This document shows, in pieces, positions 27,367 through 36,586 of a stretch of 64,000 nt of DNA (positions are counted from its first letter, which is position 1; the number at the start of each line of letters is the position of its first letter). The DNA comes from Parvibaculum sp039680535 (GTDB taxonomy: Bacteria; Pseudomonadota; Alphaproteobacteria; Parvibaculales; Parvibaculaceae): positions 62,001 to 126,000 of the forward strand of contig NZ_JBDKSS010000012.1 in the NCBI RefSeq assembly GCF_039680535.1, written 5' to 3'. Under the pieces are notes generated by a model that saw only the letters and a program-made list of their open reading frames with translations, ran no database searches and was not told where the DNA came from. A program made the translations under genes and the position numbers.

Positions 27367-29181
27367 TCAAATCGCTCGCGTCGCGTCTTTCAACCACGCA
27401 ATAGTCGCCTCATCCAGACCCGGTGTCAGCGCATCGCGGACGCGAGCGTGATAGCCATTGAGCCAGTCGGCTTCTTCCTGCGTGAGAAGTGAACGCTCGA
27501 CACAATTGAGGTCGATAGGCGCGAGCGTCAGCGTTTCGAAACCGAGCATCGGGCGTTCGCCGCCGTCGATCATCGAGGGCGGAGTCACCACCAGCAGATT
27601 TTCGATGCGGATGCCATAGGCGCCTGCCTTGTAATAGCCGGGTTCGTTGGAGACGATCATGCCGGGCTTTAGCGGCACGGTGCCCATTTTCGAAATGCGC
27701 TGCGGACCTTCATGCACCGAGAGATAGGACCCGACGCCGTGGCCCGTGCCGTGGTCGTAGTCGAGTCCGGCCTTCCACAGCGCCATGCGCGCGAAGGCAT
27801 CGAGTTGCGCGCCGGAGGTGCCGACAGGGAAACGCGCGGTGGCGACGGCGATATGGCCCTTGAGTACGCGTGTAAAGCGGTCGCGCTGTTCAGGTGACGC
27901 CTCGCCGATGGCGACGGTGCGCGTCACATCGGTCGTGCCATCCAGATATTGGCCGCCGGAATCCACGAGGAACAGCTCACCCTTCCGAAGCGGCTGATTG
28001 GTCGCCGTGGTGACGCGGTAGTGAACGATCGCGCCGTTTGCGCCTGTGCCGGAAATCGTATCGAAGCTCAAGTCGCGCAGTTCGTTCGTCTCTGTACGAA
28101 ATGCTTCGAGCTGCTTCGCGGCAGCGATCTCGTCGATGCCGCCCTTGGGTGCTTCCGTGCCGACCCAGGCGAGAAATTTCGTGAGCGCGCGCCCGTCGCG
28201 CAGATGCGCTGCGCGCGTGCCCTTGATCTCCGAGTCGTTCTTGCAGGCCTTTGGCAATTCGCAAGGGTCGGTGCCGCGCTTCACCTCGGCGTCCGCTTCG
28301 GCGAGGCGGTCGTAGATCGCGCTGGCGCAGGTCGCCGGATCGATGAGGACGGTCGCCTTTCTGGCGCCGAGTTCGTCAAGCGCAGGACCGAGCTTGCCGC
28401 GCGCATGTATTGCGGCGATGGGCTTCAGATGTGCGCGCGCCGCCGGACCGATCTTGCGCTCGTCGATGAAAAGATCGGCGCGGCCATCTTCGTAAAGGAT
28501 TGCGAAGGAAAGCGGCAGCGGCGTATGCGGAACGTCGCTTCCCCGGATGTTGAAAACCCAGGCGATCGAATCCGGCATAGTGAGAACGACGGCGCTCACG
28601 TCGTCATTCATCAGCGAATTGGCTAGGCGTCCGATCTTGTCGGCGGCAGGCTCGCCCGCGAATTCGATCGGGTAGGGCTCGACGGGCGTAGCGGGGGCGT
28701 CGGGCCGGTCGGTCCAGATCGCATCGAGCGGATTATCGTCGACAGCTACGAGCGTCGCGCCTGCCTTCTCCGCGGCAGCTTTCAGTCGCGCCACCGCTTC
28801 GACGGTATGGAGCCACGGGTCGTAGCCGAGCTTCGCGTCCTTGACGAGGTTCTGCTCGATCCAGCGGACCGGCGGCTCATCGATGAGGTGCTTCGGCTCG
28901 AAGATTGCTACATCGACCTGATCGCGGACCTGAAGCGTATAGCGCCCGTCGACGAAAATGGCGGCCTTGTCGAGCAGCAGGATGGCCATGCCGGCCGAGC
29001 CTGAAAAGCCCGTGAGCCAGCGCAGGCGCTCGGCATTGGCCGGGACATATTCGCCCTGGTGCTCGTCCGCGCGGGGAATGAGAAATCCATCGAGGCCGCG
29101 CCGGCGCAGCTCCTCGCGGAGGCGCCTTGCGCGTTCGGTGCCGACCGACGGGTCGGCGATGTCGTCGAAGATCTGGAACAT
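27367..29181 (-). CDS. pepP: Xaa-Pro aminopeptidase (M24B family)
   Basis: The product is a 604-residue metallopeptidase that removes N-terminal residues preceding proline. Two creatinase-like N-terminal domains (starting near SGSAGMAILL and again mid-protein) precede the pita-bread catalytic domain. The metal ligands are visible: the two Asp of DGTTDVTRT, the His of GTGHGVGSYL, and the Glu residues of SNEPGYY and IRIENLL. The three-domain length matches the larger cytosolic APP1-like group rather than the 440-residue E. coli PepP. It is the last gene of the uvrD-prmA-pepP run. Confidence 0.9.
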   Translation of the reverse strand: MFQIFDDIADPSVGTERARRLREELRRRGLDGFLIPRADEHQGEYVPANAERLRWLTGFSGSAGMAILLLDKAAIFVDGRYTLQVRDQVDVAIFEPKHLIDEPPVRWIEQNLVKDAKLGYDPWLHTVEAVARLKAAAEKAGATLVAVDDNPLDAIWTDRPDAPATPVEPYPIEFAGEPAADKIGRLANSLMNDDVSAVVLTMPDSIAWVFNIRGSDVPHTPLPLSFAILYEDGRADLFIDERKIGPAARAHLKPIAAIHARGKLGPALDELGARKATVLIDPATCASAIYDRLAEADAEVKRGTDPCELPKACKNDSEIKGTRAAHLRDGRALTKFLAWVGTEAPKGGIDEIAAAKQLEAFRTETNELRDLSFDTISGTGANGAIVHYRVTTATNQPLRKGELFLVDSGGQYLDGTTDVTRTVAIGEASPEQRDRFTRVLKGHIAVATARFPVGTSGAQLDAFARMALWKAGLDYDHGTGHGVGSYLSVHEGPQRISKMGTVPLKPGMIVSNEPGYYKAGAYGIRIENLLVVTPPSMIDGGERPMLGFETLTLAPIDLNCVERSLLTQEEADWLNGYHARVRDALTPGLDEATIAWLKDATRAI

Positions 29182-29223
29182 GCGTTGAATGTAGGGGCGG
29201 GGAGGGAAGTGGGCAACTGGCCC

Positions 29224-30153
29224 TTAGCCCTGAATCCTCAGCGTTACCCAGTCGCCCCTGGGTTTGCGGGAGCGCAGGTAAAGCCCCTGCATCCGGAGAG
29301 CCGCTGTGACCATGGTCTCCTGCGTCCGCAGGATGCCGGAAAGGATGAGTGTGCCGCCGGGCCTCAAATGGGCGCGGAATGCGGGGGCGAGCGAGACCAG
29401 CGGCCGGGCGAGGATGTTCGCAACGATGAGGTCGTAGGGCGCGCGGGCGTGCAGAGCCGGGTGGCCGAAGCCCTTGGCCGTCACTGCCGAGACGAAAGGC
29501 GCGACGCCGTTCTTCTTTGCGTTGTCACGGGTAACGCGCACGGCTACGGGGTCGATGTCAGAGGCCAGCACATTGCAGCGTGCGACCTTTGCAATCGCGA
29601 TGGCGAGCACGCCCGTGCCCGTTCCGATATCGAGTGCGTTGAGGCGCTGTCCCGGCCGCACCACCTCTGAGATGAATTCGAGGCAGCCCGTCGTAGTTTC
29701 GTGATGGCCGGTGCCGAAGGCCTGGCCCGCATCGACGAGGAGCGGCACGATACCCGCAGGCACCTTGTCGCCGTCGTGGCTGCCATAGATGAAGAACCGG
29801 CCTGCGCGGACGGGGTCAAGGCCTTCGAGCGACTTCGTCACCCAGTCGACTTCCGGCATCGGCTCGATGAGGATTTCTTCCGCTCTCACGCCTGTTTCGT
29901 CTTCGACTGGCGCGATGAGGGCGGCAAGCGCTTGGGCGTCGGGCGCTGCCTCATAAAGCGCTTCGACGCGCCAGAAACCATGCGCCTCGACCTCGTTCCA
30001 GTCGGAGGCCGTTTTGACGAGCGGGCCTTCGCCGGGATGCGCCTCGCTTGTCGAGACGGCGAGTGCTTCCGGCAGGAAAGCGCTTTCCAGCGCTTCCGAG
30101 AAAATTTCCGCAACAGAATAGGGGACGATGAAGGAGGCTTTCCAGATCGGCAT
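29224..30153 (-). CDS. prmA: Ribosomal protein L11 methyltransferase
   Basis: The product is a 309-residue SAM-dependent methyltransferase that trimethylates ribosomal protein L11. The C-terminal Rossmann domain has NALDIGTGTGVLAIAIAKV near residue 172 and the catalytic-loop motif IVANILARPL near 240. FGTGHHETTTGCLE precedes them. The N-terminus, MPIWKASFIVPY, fixes the start at 30153; a longer open frame runs into uvrD and is not used. It lies 5 nt after uvrD and 42 nt before pepP. Confidence 0.93.
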   Translation of the reverse strand: MPIWKASFIVPYSVAEIFSEALESAFLPEALAVSTSEAHPGEGPLVKTASDWNEVEAHGFWRVEALYEAAPDAQALAALIAPVEDETGVRAEEILIEPMPEVDWVTKSLEGLDPVRAGRFFIYGSHDGDKVPAGIVPLLVDAGQAFGTGHHETTTGCLEFISEVVRPGQRLNALDIGTGTGVLAIAIAKVARCNVLASDIDPVAVRVTRDNAKKNGVAPFVSAVTAKGFGHPALHARAPYDLIVANILARPLVSLAPAFRAHLRPGGTLILSGILRTQETMVTAALRMQGLYLRSRKPRGDWVTLRIQG

Positions 30154-30158
30154 CTCGT

Positions 30159-32489
30159 TCAGACACGCTCCACAAAACTGTCGATGACCTTCTTGCGGCC
30201 CGCCTTGTCGAAATCGACGGTCAGCTTGTTGCCGTCGATGGCCGTCACTTCGCCATAGCCGAATTTCTGGTGGAAGACACGCTCGCCATGGCGGTAGCTC
30301 GCTGCCGCAGGATCGCTCGTCGCCACGAGTTCGGCGCTGACTTCGAGATTTGGGGGGCGCACTTTCGATGTCGTGCGCGTCATGGTTTGCGCGCGCTTCC
30401 AGCCGGGGCTCGAATAGTCGCTCCCCGAGGCGAAGTCCTGCGAGAAGCGGCTCGGCGCGTAGTTCTGGAAGCTCGATGCGCCCATGGCGCTTTCGGCCAC
30501 TTCCACATGCTCCTTCGGAATTTCGTCGATGAAGCGCGAGGGGATCGCGCTCTGCCACAGCGCATGGATGCGGCGGTTGGCGGCGAAGGAGATATAGGAA
30601 TGCTTGCGCGCCCGCGTAATGCCGACATAGGCGAGGCGGCGTTCTTCCTCGAGCCCCGCGAGGCCGCTCTGGTCGAGCGAGCGCTGATGCGGGAAGAGGC
30701 CTTCCTCCCAGCCGGGCAGGAATACGATGTCGAACTCGAGGCCCTTGGCGCTGTGGAGCGTCATCAGGTTCACCTTGTCGCCGCTATCCTGCGACTCGAT
30801 TTCCATCACGAGCGAGATGTGTTCGAGATAGCCCTGAAGATCGTCGAAATGCTCCATCGAGCGGACGAGTTCCTTGAGGTTTTCGAGCTTGCCCGGCGCC
30901 TCGGCGGATTTGTCGTTCTGCCACATCTCGGTGTAGCCGGACTCGTCGAGGATGATCTCGGCGAGTTCCGTATGCGGCATGCCGGACACCAGCGCCCGCC
31001 AGCGCTCGACCATCTCGACAAAGCCCGCCAGCGCGCGGCGCGGTGCGGGCTTCAGTTCTTCCGTGGTGATGATCTCCCGCGCGGCGCGCATCAGAGAGAC
31101 GCCGCGCGCATTGGCGAGCTGATGGATTGTCTGTAGCGCGACGTCGCCGAGACCGCGCTTCGGCTTGTTGACGATGCGCTCGAAAGCAAGGTTGTCGTCC
31201 GGCTGTGCGACGAGGCGGAGATAGGCATTGGCGTCGCGGATTTCGGCCCGCTCGTAGAAGCGCGGACCGCCGACGACGCGATAGGGAATGCCGAGATTGA
31301 TGAAGCGGTCTTCGAATTCGCGCATCTGGAAGGAGGCGCGGACAAGGATCGCCATTTCATGGAGCATATGCCCCTTGCGCTGCAGGCTCTCGATTTCCTC
31401 GGCGATGTTGCGCGCCTCTTCCTCGCCGTCCCAATAGCTCGAAATGCGAACCTTCTCGCCCTCGTTCTCTTCGGTCCAGAGCGTCTTGCCGAGGCGGGCT
31501 TCGTTCGCGGCGATGAGGCCCGAGGCGGCGCCGAGAATATGCGGCGTCGAGCGATAATTGCGTTCGAGACGGATCACCTTCGCGCCCGGGAAGTCCTTCT
31601 CGAAACGAAGGATGTTGTCGACTTCGGCGCCGCGCCAGCCATAGATCGACTGGTCGTCATCGCCGACGCAGCAGATGTTCTTGTTCTTCTGTGCGAGCAG
31701 CCGCAGCCAGAGATATTGCGCGACGTTGGTATCCTGATACTCGTCGACCAGCATGTATTTGAAGCGGTCCTGATACTCCGCGAGCACTTCGGGATGTTCC
31801 TGGAAGATGCGCAGCGTTTCGAGCAGCAGATCGCCGAAGTCGACCGCGTTCAGAACCTTCAACCGAAGCTGATAGGCCTGGTAAAGCTCCGCACCCTTTC
31901 CATTGGCGAAGGCCTGCGCTTCGCCTGCGGGCACCTTGCCCGGCGTCAGTCCGCGGTTCTTCCAGCCGTCGATATAGGTCGCGAGCTGGCGTGCGGGCCA
32001 ACGCTTCTCATCGATATTGGCGGCCTGGATGATTTGCTTCATCAGGCGGACCTGATCGTCGGCGTCGAGAATGGTGAAGTCGGAGCGAAGGCCCGCAAGC
32101 TCCGCATGGCGGCGCAGCATCTTCGCGCCAATCGCATGGAAGGTGCCGAGCCATTGCATGCCCTCGACAACGCCGCCGATCAGCCGGCCGATGCGCTCCT
32201 TCATTTCGCGCGCGGCCTTGTTGGTAAAGGTCACGGCTAGAATCTGGCTCGGATAGGCGCGGCGCGTGGCAAGCAGGTGGGCAAGCCGTGTCGTCAGCGC
32301 CCGCGTCTTGCCAGTGCCCGCGCCCGCGAGCACGAGGACGGGGCCGTCGAGCGCCTCGACCGCTTCGCGCTGTTCAGCATTGAGCCCTTCGAGATAGGGC
32401 GCGCGCATGGCCGAAATCGCCGCGGCGCTGGTGGAGCGCGCAGTCGTTTCTTCGGGAATAGCCCCAAGGTCGAAGGGGTCGCTGGTCAT
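30159..32489 (-). CDS. uvrD: UvrD/PcrA-family DNA helicase
   Basis: The product is a 776-residue superfamily 1A 3'-5' helicase for excision and mismatch repair. Motif I is AGAGTGKTRALTTRLAHLL near residues 57-75. Motif II is LVDEYQDTN, motif III GDDDQSIYGWRGA, and motif V/VI includes TLHSAKGLEFDIVFLPG and YVGITRARKH. The C-terminal VFHQKFGYGEVTAIDGNKL is the PcrA/UvrD Tudor-like tail. It seems to head a minus-strand operon with prmA and pepP. Confidence 0.94.
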   Translation of the reverse strand: MTSDPFDLGAIPEETTARSTSAAAISAMRAPYLEGLNAEQREAVEALDGPVLVLAGAGTGKTRALTTRLAHLLATRRAYPSQILAVTFTNKAAREMKERIGRLIGGVVEGMQWLGTFHAIGAKMLRRHAELAGLRSDFTILDADDQVRLMKQIIQAANIDEKRWPARQLATYIDGWKNRGLTPGKVPAGEAQAFANGKGAELYQAYQLRLKVLNAVDFGDLLLETLRIFQEHPEVLAEYQDRFKYMLVDEYQDTNVAQYLWLRLLAQKNKNICCVGDDDQSIYGWRGAEVDNILRFEKDFPGAKVIRLERNYRSTPHILGAASGLIAANEARLGKTLWTEENEGEKVRISSYWDGEEEARNIAEEIESLQRKGHMLHEMAILVRASFQMREFEDRFINLGIPYRVVGGPRFYERAEIRDANAYLRLVAQPDDNLAFERIVNKPKRGLGDVALQTIHQLANARGVSLMRAAREIITTEELKPAPRRALAGFVEMVERWRALVSGMPHTELAEIILDESGYTEMWQNDKSAEAPGKLENLKELVRSMEHFDDLQGYLEHISLVMEIESQDSGDKVNLMTLHSAKGLEFDIVFLPGWEEGLFPHQRSLDQSGLAGLEEERRLAYVGITRARKHSYISFAANRRIHALWQSAIPSRFIDEIPKEHVEVAESAMGASSFQNYAPSRFSQDFASGSDYSSPGWKRAQTMTRTTSKVRPPNLEVSAELVATSDPAAASYRHGERVFHQKFGYGEVTAIDGNKLTVDFDKAGRKKVIDSFVERV

Positions 32490-32712
32490 GCGGTCTGGCC
32501 GGTGGGCAAGGGTTCAGATGCGGGCGATTATAGCACGAGGCCGGGGCCCGATTGGGCGAGGCATTTTCACCCGGAAAACCCCTAAGGATTGCCCGGTTTC
32601 GCGCCGTCATGGCGATACATAGAGGGCCGGAGGCCCCCCTGCAAGCCCGGTGGCGCGGCCGTTCCCTCGCGGTATTTCCGGGCGATTGGAGTCGGGCGAA
32701 CGCCGCCCGCCT
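32490..32712. other. Gap between uvrD and thioesterase genes
   Basis: These 223 bases should hold the uvrD promoter and the 3' end of the thioesterase transcript. A GC-rich inverted repeat (GGGCCGGAGGCCCC, about 32624-32637) is present without a T-run. I see no gene. Confidence 0.4.
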
Positions 32713-33201
32713 CTAGGTTGGATTGCGCCTGATCCCGATGACGCGGCCGGCCTGTTCCGGCCTGGGCAGGGCGCGATGGGCTTCCATCATGGAGGCGATT
32801 TTCGCCTGTTGCATTTCGGGAAAGGGCGCCACGCGCCGTGTCTTCATGTCGACATGAACGCACATCTGTTCGGATGTCGCGGCGAGGTATCCTTTTTCGG
32901 CGTGATACATGCGGCCGAAGACGTGAATGCGCTTCGCGTCCCAGTCGAGCAATTGATAGGTGATGCGGACCGGATCGTCCTTCAGCAGTTCGTCGAGATA
33001 GCAGACATGCACCTCGGCAGTGAAGGATGAGCCTGCGCCCGACTGCGTATAGTCCCAGCCGATGCCGAGTTTGGTAAAGAGCCCGTCCAGCGATTCATCG
33101 AAGAGCAGATGGTAATAGGCCATGTTCATATGGCCGTTGAGATCGACCCATTGGGCCTCAACCTTGCGCAGCGGGCATTCGACGGGAGCATCGATGGTCA
33201 C
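32713..33201 (-). CDS. Hotdog-fold acyl-CoA thioesterase-like protein
   Basis: The product is a 162-residue protein of the 4-hydroxybenzoyl-CoA thioesterase superfamily. VEAQWVDLNGHMNMAYYHLL near residues 14-33 is the catalytic-region signature, with Asp in the DLNGHM context. It is followed by a long hotdog helix and strands. The GTG at 33201 is preferred because GGAGG lies 5 nt upstream. An upstream ATG at 33240 lacks a ribosome site. The closest described relatives act on carnitine or acyl-CoA thioesters; the substrate here is unknown. It is divergent from the FAD oxidase gene. Confidence 0.75.
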   Translation of the reverse strand: MTIDAPVECPLRKVEAQWVDLNGHMNMAYYHLLFDESLDGLFTKLGIGWDYTQSGAGSSFTAEVHVCYLDELLKDDPVRITYQLLDWDAKRIHVFGRMYHAEKGYLAATSEQMCVHVDMKTRRVAPFPEMQQAKIASMMEAHRALPRPEQAGRVIGIRRNPT

Positions 33202-33321
33202 GTGTTCCTCCGGAAGTCCAATTATGGCCGTTGCCGCCATGGCCTCGCGTAAGGCGGGACATGGCGCGCACTGGATTGTTCACCTTCACGCGAGAGGATA
33301 GCCTTGCAGGCGGAGGAACAC

Positions 33322-34722
33322 ATGGCCGAAATTGCTTCACTCCTGACTGACGATGAAAAGGCGCAGGCCGTGGCCGAGCTGCGCGGGCTGCTCGGCGACC
33401 GGCTCACCACCTCGCTTCCGATCCGCGAGGCGCATGGTCGCGACGAGAGCTGGCATCCCGTCGTGCCGCCCGACGCCGTGGCATTCGCCACATCGACTGA
33501 AGAGGTCTCGAAGATCGTTCGCATCTGTGCGCGGCACCGGTTTCCGATCATCGCCTTCGGCACAGGGACCTCGCTTGAAGGCCATATCTCCGCGCCGCAT
33601 GGCGGCCTGTCGCTCGATCTGAGCCGCATGAACCGCATCCTCGAAGTGAATGCGGCCGATCTCGACGTGCATCTCGAAGCCGGCGTGACGCGCAAGACAT
33701 TGAACGCCTGGCTGCGTGACAAGGGACTTTTCTTCCCCATTGATCCCGGCGCCGATGCGAGCCTCGGCGGCATGGCGGCGACGCGGGCTTCAGGTACCAA
33801 TGCCGTGCGTTACGGCACCATGCGCGAGAATGTGCTGAACCTTACCGCCGTCATGGCCGATGGAAGCGTCGTGCATACGGCGCGGCGGGCGCGGAAATCG
33901 GCGGCGGGTTATGATCTCACGCGGCTTCTTGTCGGCTCCGAAGGTACGCTCGGCATCATCACCGAATTGACGCTGAAGCTTTACGGTATTCCGGAGGCGA
34001 TTGCCTCCGGCGTCGTGTCCTTCCCGAATTTCGAAGGCGCGATTGACGCCGTGATCGAGACGATCCAGTCGGGCCTGCCGGTCGCGCGCATCGAGTTTCT
34101 CGACGAGGTGCAGGTCGAAGCCTGCAACCGCTATTCGAAGCTTTCCTTGCCGGTGACGCCGCTGCTGCTGGTCGAGTTTCATGGGAGCGAAGCGTCGGTT
34201 GCCGAGCAGGCCGAGCGCTTCGGGGCCATCGCGGCGGGGCATGGCGGCGGCGCTTTCGAATGGGCGGTGAAGGCAGAGGAACGCACGAGGCTCTGGGAGG
34301 CGCGGCACAATTCGCTCTATGCCGCCTTGGCGTTGCAGCCGGGCAAGAAGGGCCTCATCAGCGACGTCTGTGTCCCCATTTCGCGTCTTGCGGAAGCGAT
34401 TGCCGGAACCAAGGAAGATCTGCGGACCTCGCCGCTCATTGCGCCGATCGTCGGCCATGTCGGCGACGGCAATTTTCATCTCATCATGCTGGTCGATCCC
34501 GACAACGCCGCCGAGGTTGCCGAGGCGCAGCGCATTCACGATCGCATGGTCATGCGCGCCCTGTCGCTGGACGGCACCTGCACCGGCGAGCACGGCATCG
34601 GCGAGGGCAAGGTCAAATTTCTCGAAGCCGAGCATGGCGAAGGCATCGCCGTCATGCGCGCGATCAAGCAGGCGCTCGATCCGCTGAACATTCTCAATCC
34701 GGGCAAGCTGCTGCCGGCGTAG
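33322..34722 (+). CDS. FAD-linked oxidase, D-lactate dehydrogenase (cytochrome)-like
   Basis: The product is a 466-residue FAD_binding_4 / FAD-oxidase_C protein. The FAD site PIIAFGTGTSLEGHISAPHGG is split over residues 74-94, followed by PGADASLGGMAATRASG and LLVGSEGTLGIITELTLKL. The C-terminal VGHVGDGNFHLIM and LDGTCTGEHGIGEGK supply the conserved His and acidic residues of D-lactate and D-2-hydroxyacid dehydrogenases. ATG 33322 has GGAGG 5 nt upstream, so an earlier TTG is rejected. Likely substrate: D-lactate or a related 2-hydroxyacid, with electrons passed to the respiratory chain. Confidence 0.85.
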   Translation: MAEIASLLTDDEKAQAVAELRGLLGDRLTTSLPIREAHGRDESWHPVVPPDAVAFATSTEEVSKIVRICARHRFPIIAFGTGTSLEGHISAPHGGLSLDLSRMNRILEVNAADLDVHLEAGVTRKTLNAWLRDKGLFFPIDPGADASLGGMAATRASGTNAVRYGTMRENVLNLTAVMADGSVVHTARRARKSAAGYDLTRLLVGSEGTLGIITELTLKLYGIPEAIASGVVSFPNFEGAIDAVIETIQSGLPVARIEFLDEVQVEACNRYSKLSLPVTPLLLVEFHGSEASVAEQAERFGAIAAGHGGGAFEWAVKAEERTRLWEARHNSLYAALALQPGKKGLISDVCVPISRLAEAIAGTKEDLRTSPLIAPIVGHVGDGNFHLIMLVDPDNAAEVAEAQRIHDRMVMRALSLDGTCTGEHGIGEGKVKFLEAEHGEGIAVMRAIKQALDPLNILNPGKLLPA

Positions 34723-34728
34723 TCGAGA

Positions 34729-35388
34729 CTATTTCGACAGGCCGACGACGATATTGACCGCGAGCGCAATCAGAACGGTGTTGTAGAAGAACGCCAGCAT
34801 TCCGTGGCCGAGCGTGATGCGCCGCATGCGCGACGATGTGACCTGAGTGTCCGATGTCTGCGCCGTCATGCCGACCACGAAGGAATGGTAGATGAATTCC
34901 CAATAGGTCGGTTCCGTCGTCCCCGGAAAGTCAAGCCCGCCCGTGTCCTTGTGCCCTTCGCCGGGCAACGCGTCGTGGTAATAGACCTGTATGTAATGCG
35001 CGGCCATGACGACATGCAGCGTCAGCCAGCCCAGGAGCACGCCGATCAGCGCCAGGACAATGTGGAGCGTGGAGGGCGGTTCGCTTGCATTCAGGATGAC
35101 GAAGATATTGCCGACGCTCACCACGATTGCCGCGACCGTGATGACGACAATGATGCCGATGCCTTCATCTTCATAGCTGGCGCGCCGCCGCAGCAGATCC
35201 GGCATCAGCGGCACCATGTTGGTGAACATGAGGACGAGGTAAAGCGCATAGGCGCCATCCGCTGCGATGGAGACATGCAGCGGGCGTGGAAGCGCATCGC
35301 CGGCGAAGCGCCAGATCGCAATGCCGACCAGAAGCGAAACATAAAAGCGTATGTGATGACGAATATGAGCTACGACGCGGTGCGACAT
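34729..35388 (-). CDS. DUF1345 family membrane protein
   Basis: The product is a 219-residue integral membrane protein with about five hydrophobic helices, first near residues 14-30 and last near 195-215. The segment YWEFIYHSFVVGMTAQTSDTQ resembles the conserved C-terminal part of DUF1345 proteins, which somewhat recalls ion-channel pore regions. Function is unknown. The ATG at 35388 is favoured since GGGGAG lies 7 nt upstream; an ATG two codons earlier is too close. It converges with the FAD oxidase, 6 nt apart. Confidence 0.75.
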   Translation of the reverse strand: MSHRVVAHIRHHIRFYVSLLVGIAIWRFAGDALPRPLHVSIAADGAYALYLVLMFTNMVPLMPDLLRRRASYEDEGIGIIVVITVAAIVVSVGNIFVILNASEPPSTLHIVLALIGVLLGWLTLHVVMAAHYIQVYYHDALPGEGHKDTGGLDFPGTTEPTYWEFIYHSFVVGMTAQTSDTQVTSSRMRRITLGHGMLAFFYNTVLIALAVNIVVGLSK

Positions 35389-35446
35389 CGCCATTCTCCC
35401 CGTTGCTTCTGGCGATCCTAGCCAATCCGGCCATGTCTGTCTCCGC

Positions 35447-36586
35447 TCAGTCGAGCGTGCGGCGGTAGCGGTTCATGGCGATGACCGTCGCCGCGAGGAA
35501 GAACAGCATGATGGCGACGGTATCCGCCTGAATGTCGGCGACGCCGTTGCCCTTGAGCAGGATGCCGCGCGTGATGCGCAGGAAGTGCGTTAGCGGAAGG
35601 ACCTCGCCGAGCCACTGGGCCCAGACCGGCATGCCCCGAAAGGGGAACATGAAACCCGAAAGCAGGATCGACGGCAGAAAGAAGAAGACGGCCATCTGGA
35701 CCGCCTGAAGCTGGTTTCGGGCGAGCGTCGAGAAGGTGAACCCGACCGCGAGGTTGGCCGCGACGAATATGAGCAGGACGACCGAGAGGAGGATGAGGCT
35801 TCCGACCATCGGTACACTGAACAGGAAGCGCGCCGCGAGAAGCACAAGAGCCGTCTGGATATAGCCCACCATGATATAGGGAATGATCTTGCCCATCATC
35901 ACCTCAAGCGGCCGAGCCGGCATGGTGAGCAGGTTCTCCATCGTGCCGCGCTCTATTTCGCGCGTCATGGCGAGCGCGGTGAACATCACCATGGTCATGG
36001 TGAGAATGACGCCGATAATGCCGGGCACGATGTTGTATTGCGTGTGGTTCTCGGAATTGTAGCGGCGATGGATTGTGAGCGAGAAGGGCGCCTCGCCTTG
36101 TCGAAGCCTGACGAGCGGGCCGACGAGATCGCGGTCGAGGACGCTGTTGGCAAGCAGGTTGATCGCTGAAATGGCGTTGCCGGTCGCCGCCGGATCCGTC
36201 GCGTCGGCATCGACCAGGATCGCGGGGCGATCGCCGCGCAGGAGATCGCGCGAGAAATTGGGCGGTATCTCGATGACAAACTGCACGCGGCCCCGCGCGA
36301 TCAGGGCATCGGCTTCCTCGCGTGTCTCGGGTCGTTCGGTGATCGTGAAATAGTCACTGTTTTCGAGCGCGGTAAGAAGGGTGCGGGTGAAGACCGAGTG
36401 GTCTTGCGCGTAGACCGCGGTGGCCAGATGCTTCGGGTCCGAATTGATCGCATAGCCGAAGAGAATGAGCTGCATGATCGGCACGCCCAGCATCATCGCA
36501 AATGTGAGTCTGTCGCGGCGCATCTGGATGAATTCCTTGGCGATGAGCGCGGCGAGGCGATGGAAGTTGAAGCGATCGCCCATCAT
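35447..36586 (-). CDS. ABC-2 type efflux permease (YbhS/YbhR-like)
   Basis: The product is a 379-residue inner-membrane permease. A first helix (about residues 28-46, MMLGVPIMQLILFGYAI) is followed by a large periplasmic domain (about 50-180). Five or six helices make up the C-terminal ABC2_membrane domain, with REIERGTMENLLTMPARPLEVM between them. It should export a substrate together with the ATPase encoded just upstream (ATGA overlap). Only one permease gene is present, whereas E. coli YbhFSR has two, so a homodimer is likely. Confidence 0.88.
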   Translation of the reverse strand: MMGDRFNFHRLAALIAKEFIQMRRDRLTFAMMLGVPIMQLILFGYAINSDPKHLATAVYAQDHSVFTRTLLTALENSDYFTITERPETREEADALIARGRVQFVIEIPPNFSRDLLRGDRPAILVDADATDPAATGNAISAINLLANSVLDRDLVGPLVRLRQGEAPFSLTIHRRYNSENHTQYNIVPGIIGVILTMTMVMFTALAMTREIERGTMENLLTMPARPLEVMMGKIIPYIMVGYIQTALVLLAARFLFSVPMVGSLILLSVVLLIFVAANLAVGFTFSTLARNQLQAVQMAVFFFLPSILLSGFMFPFRGMPVWAQWLGEVLPLTHFLRITRGILLKGNGVADIQADTVAIMLFFLAATVIAMNRYRRTLD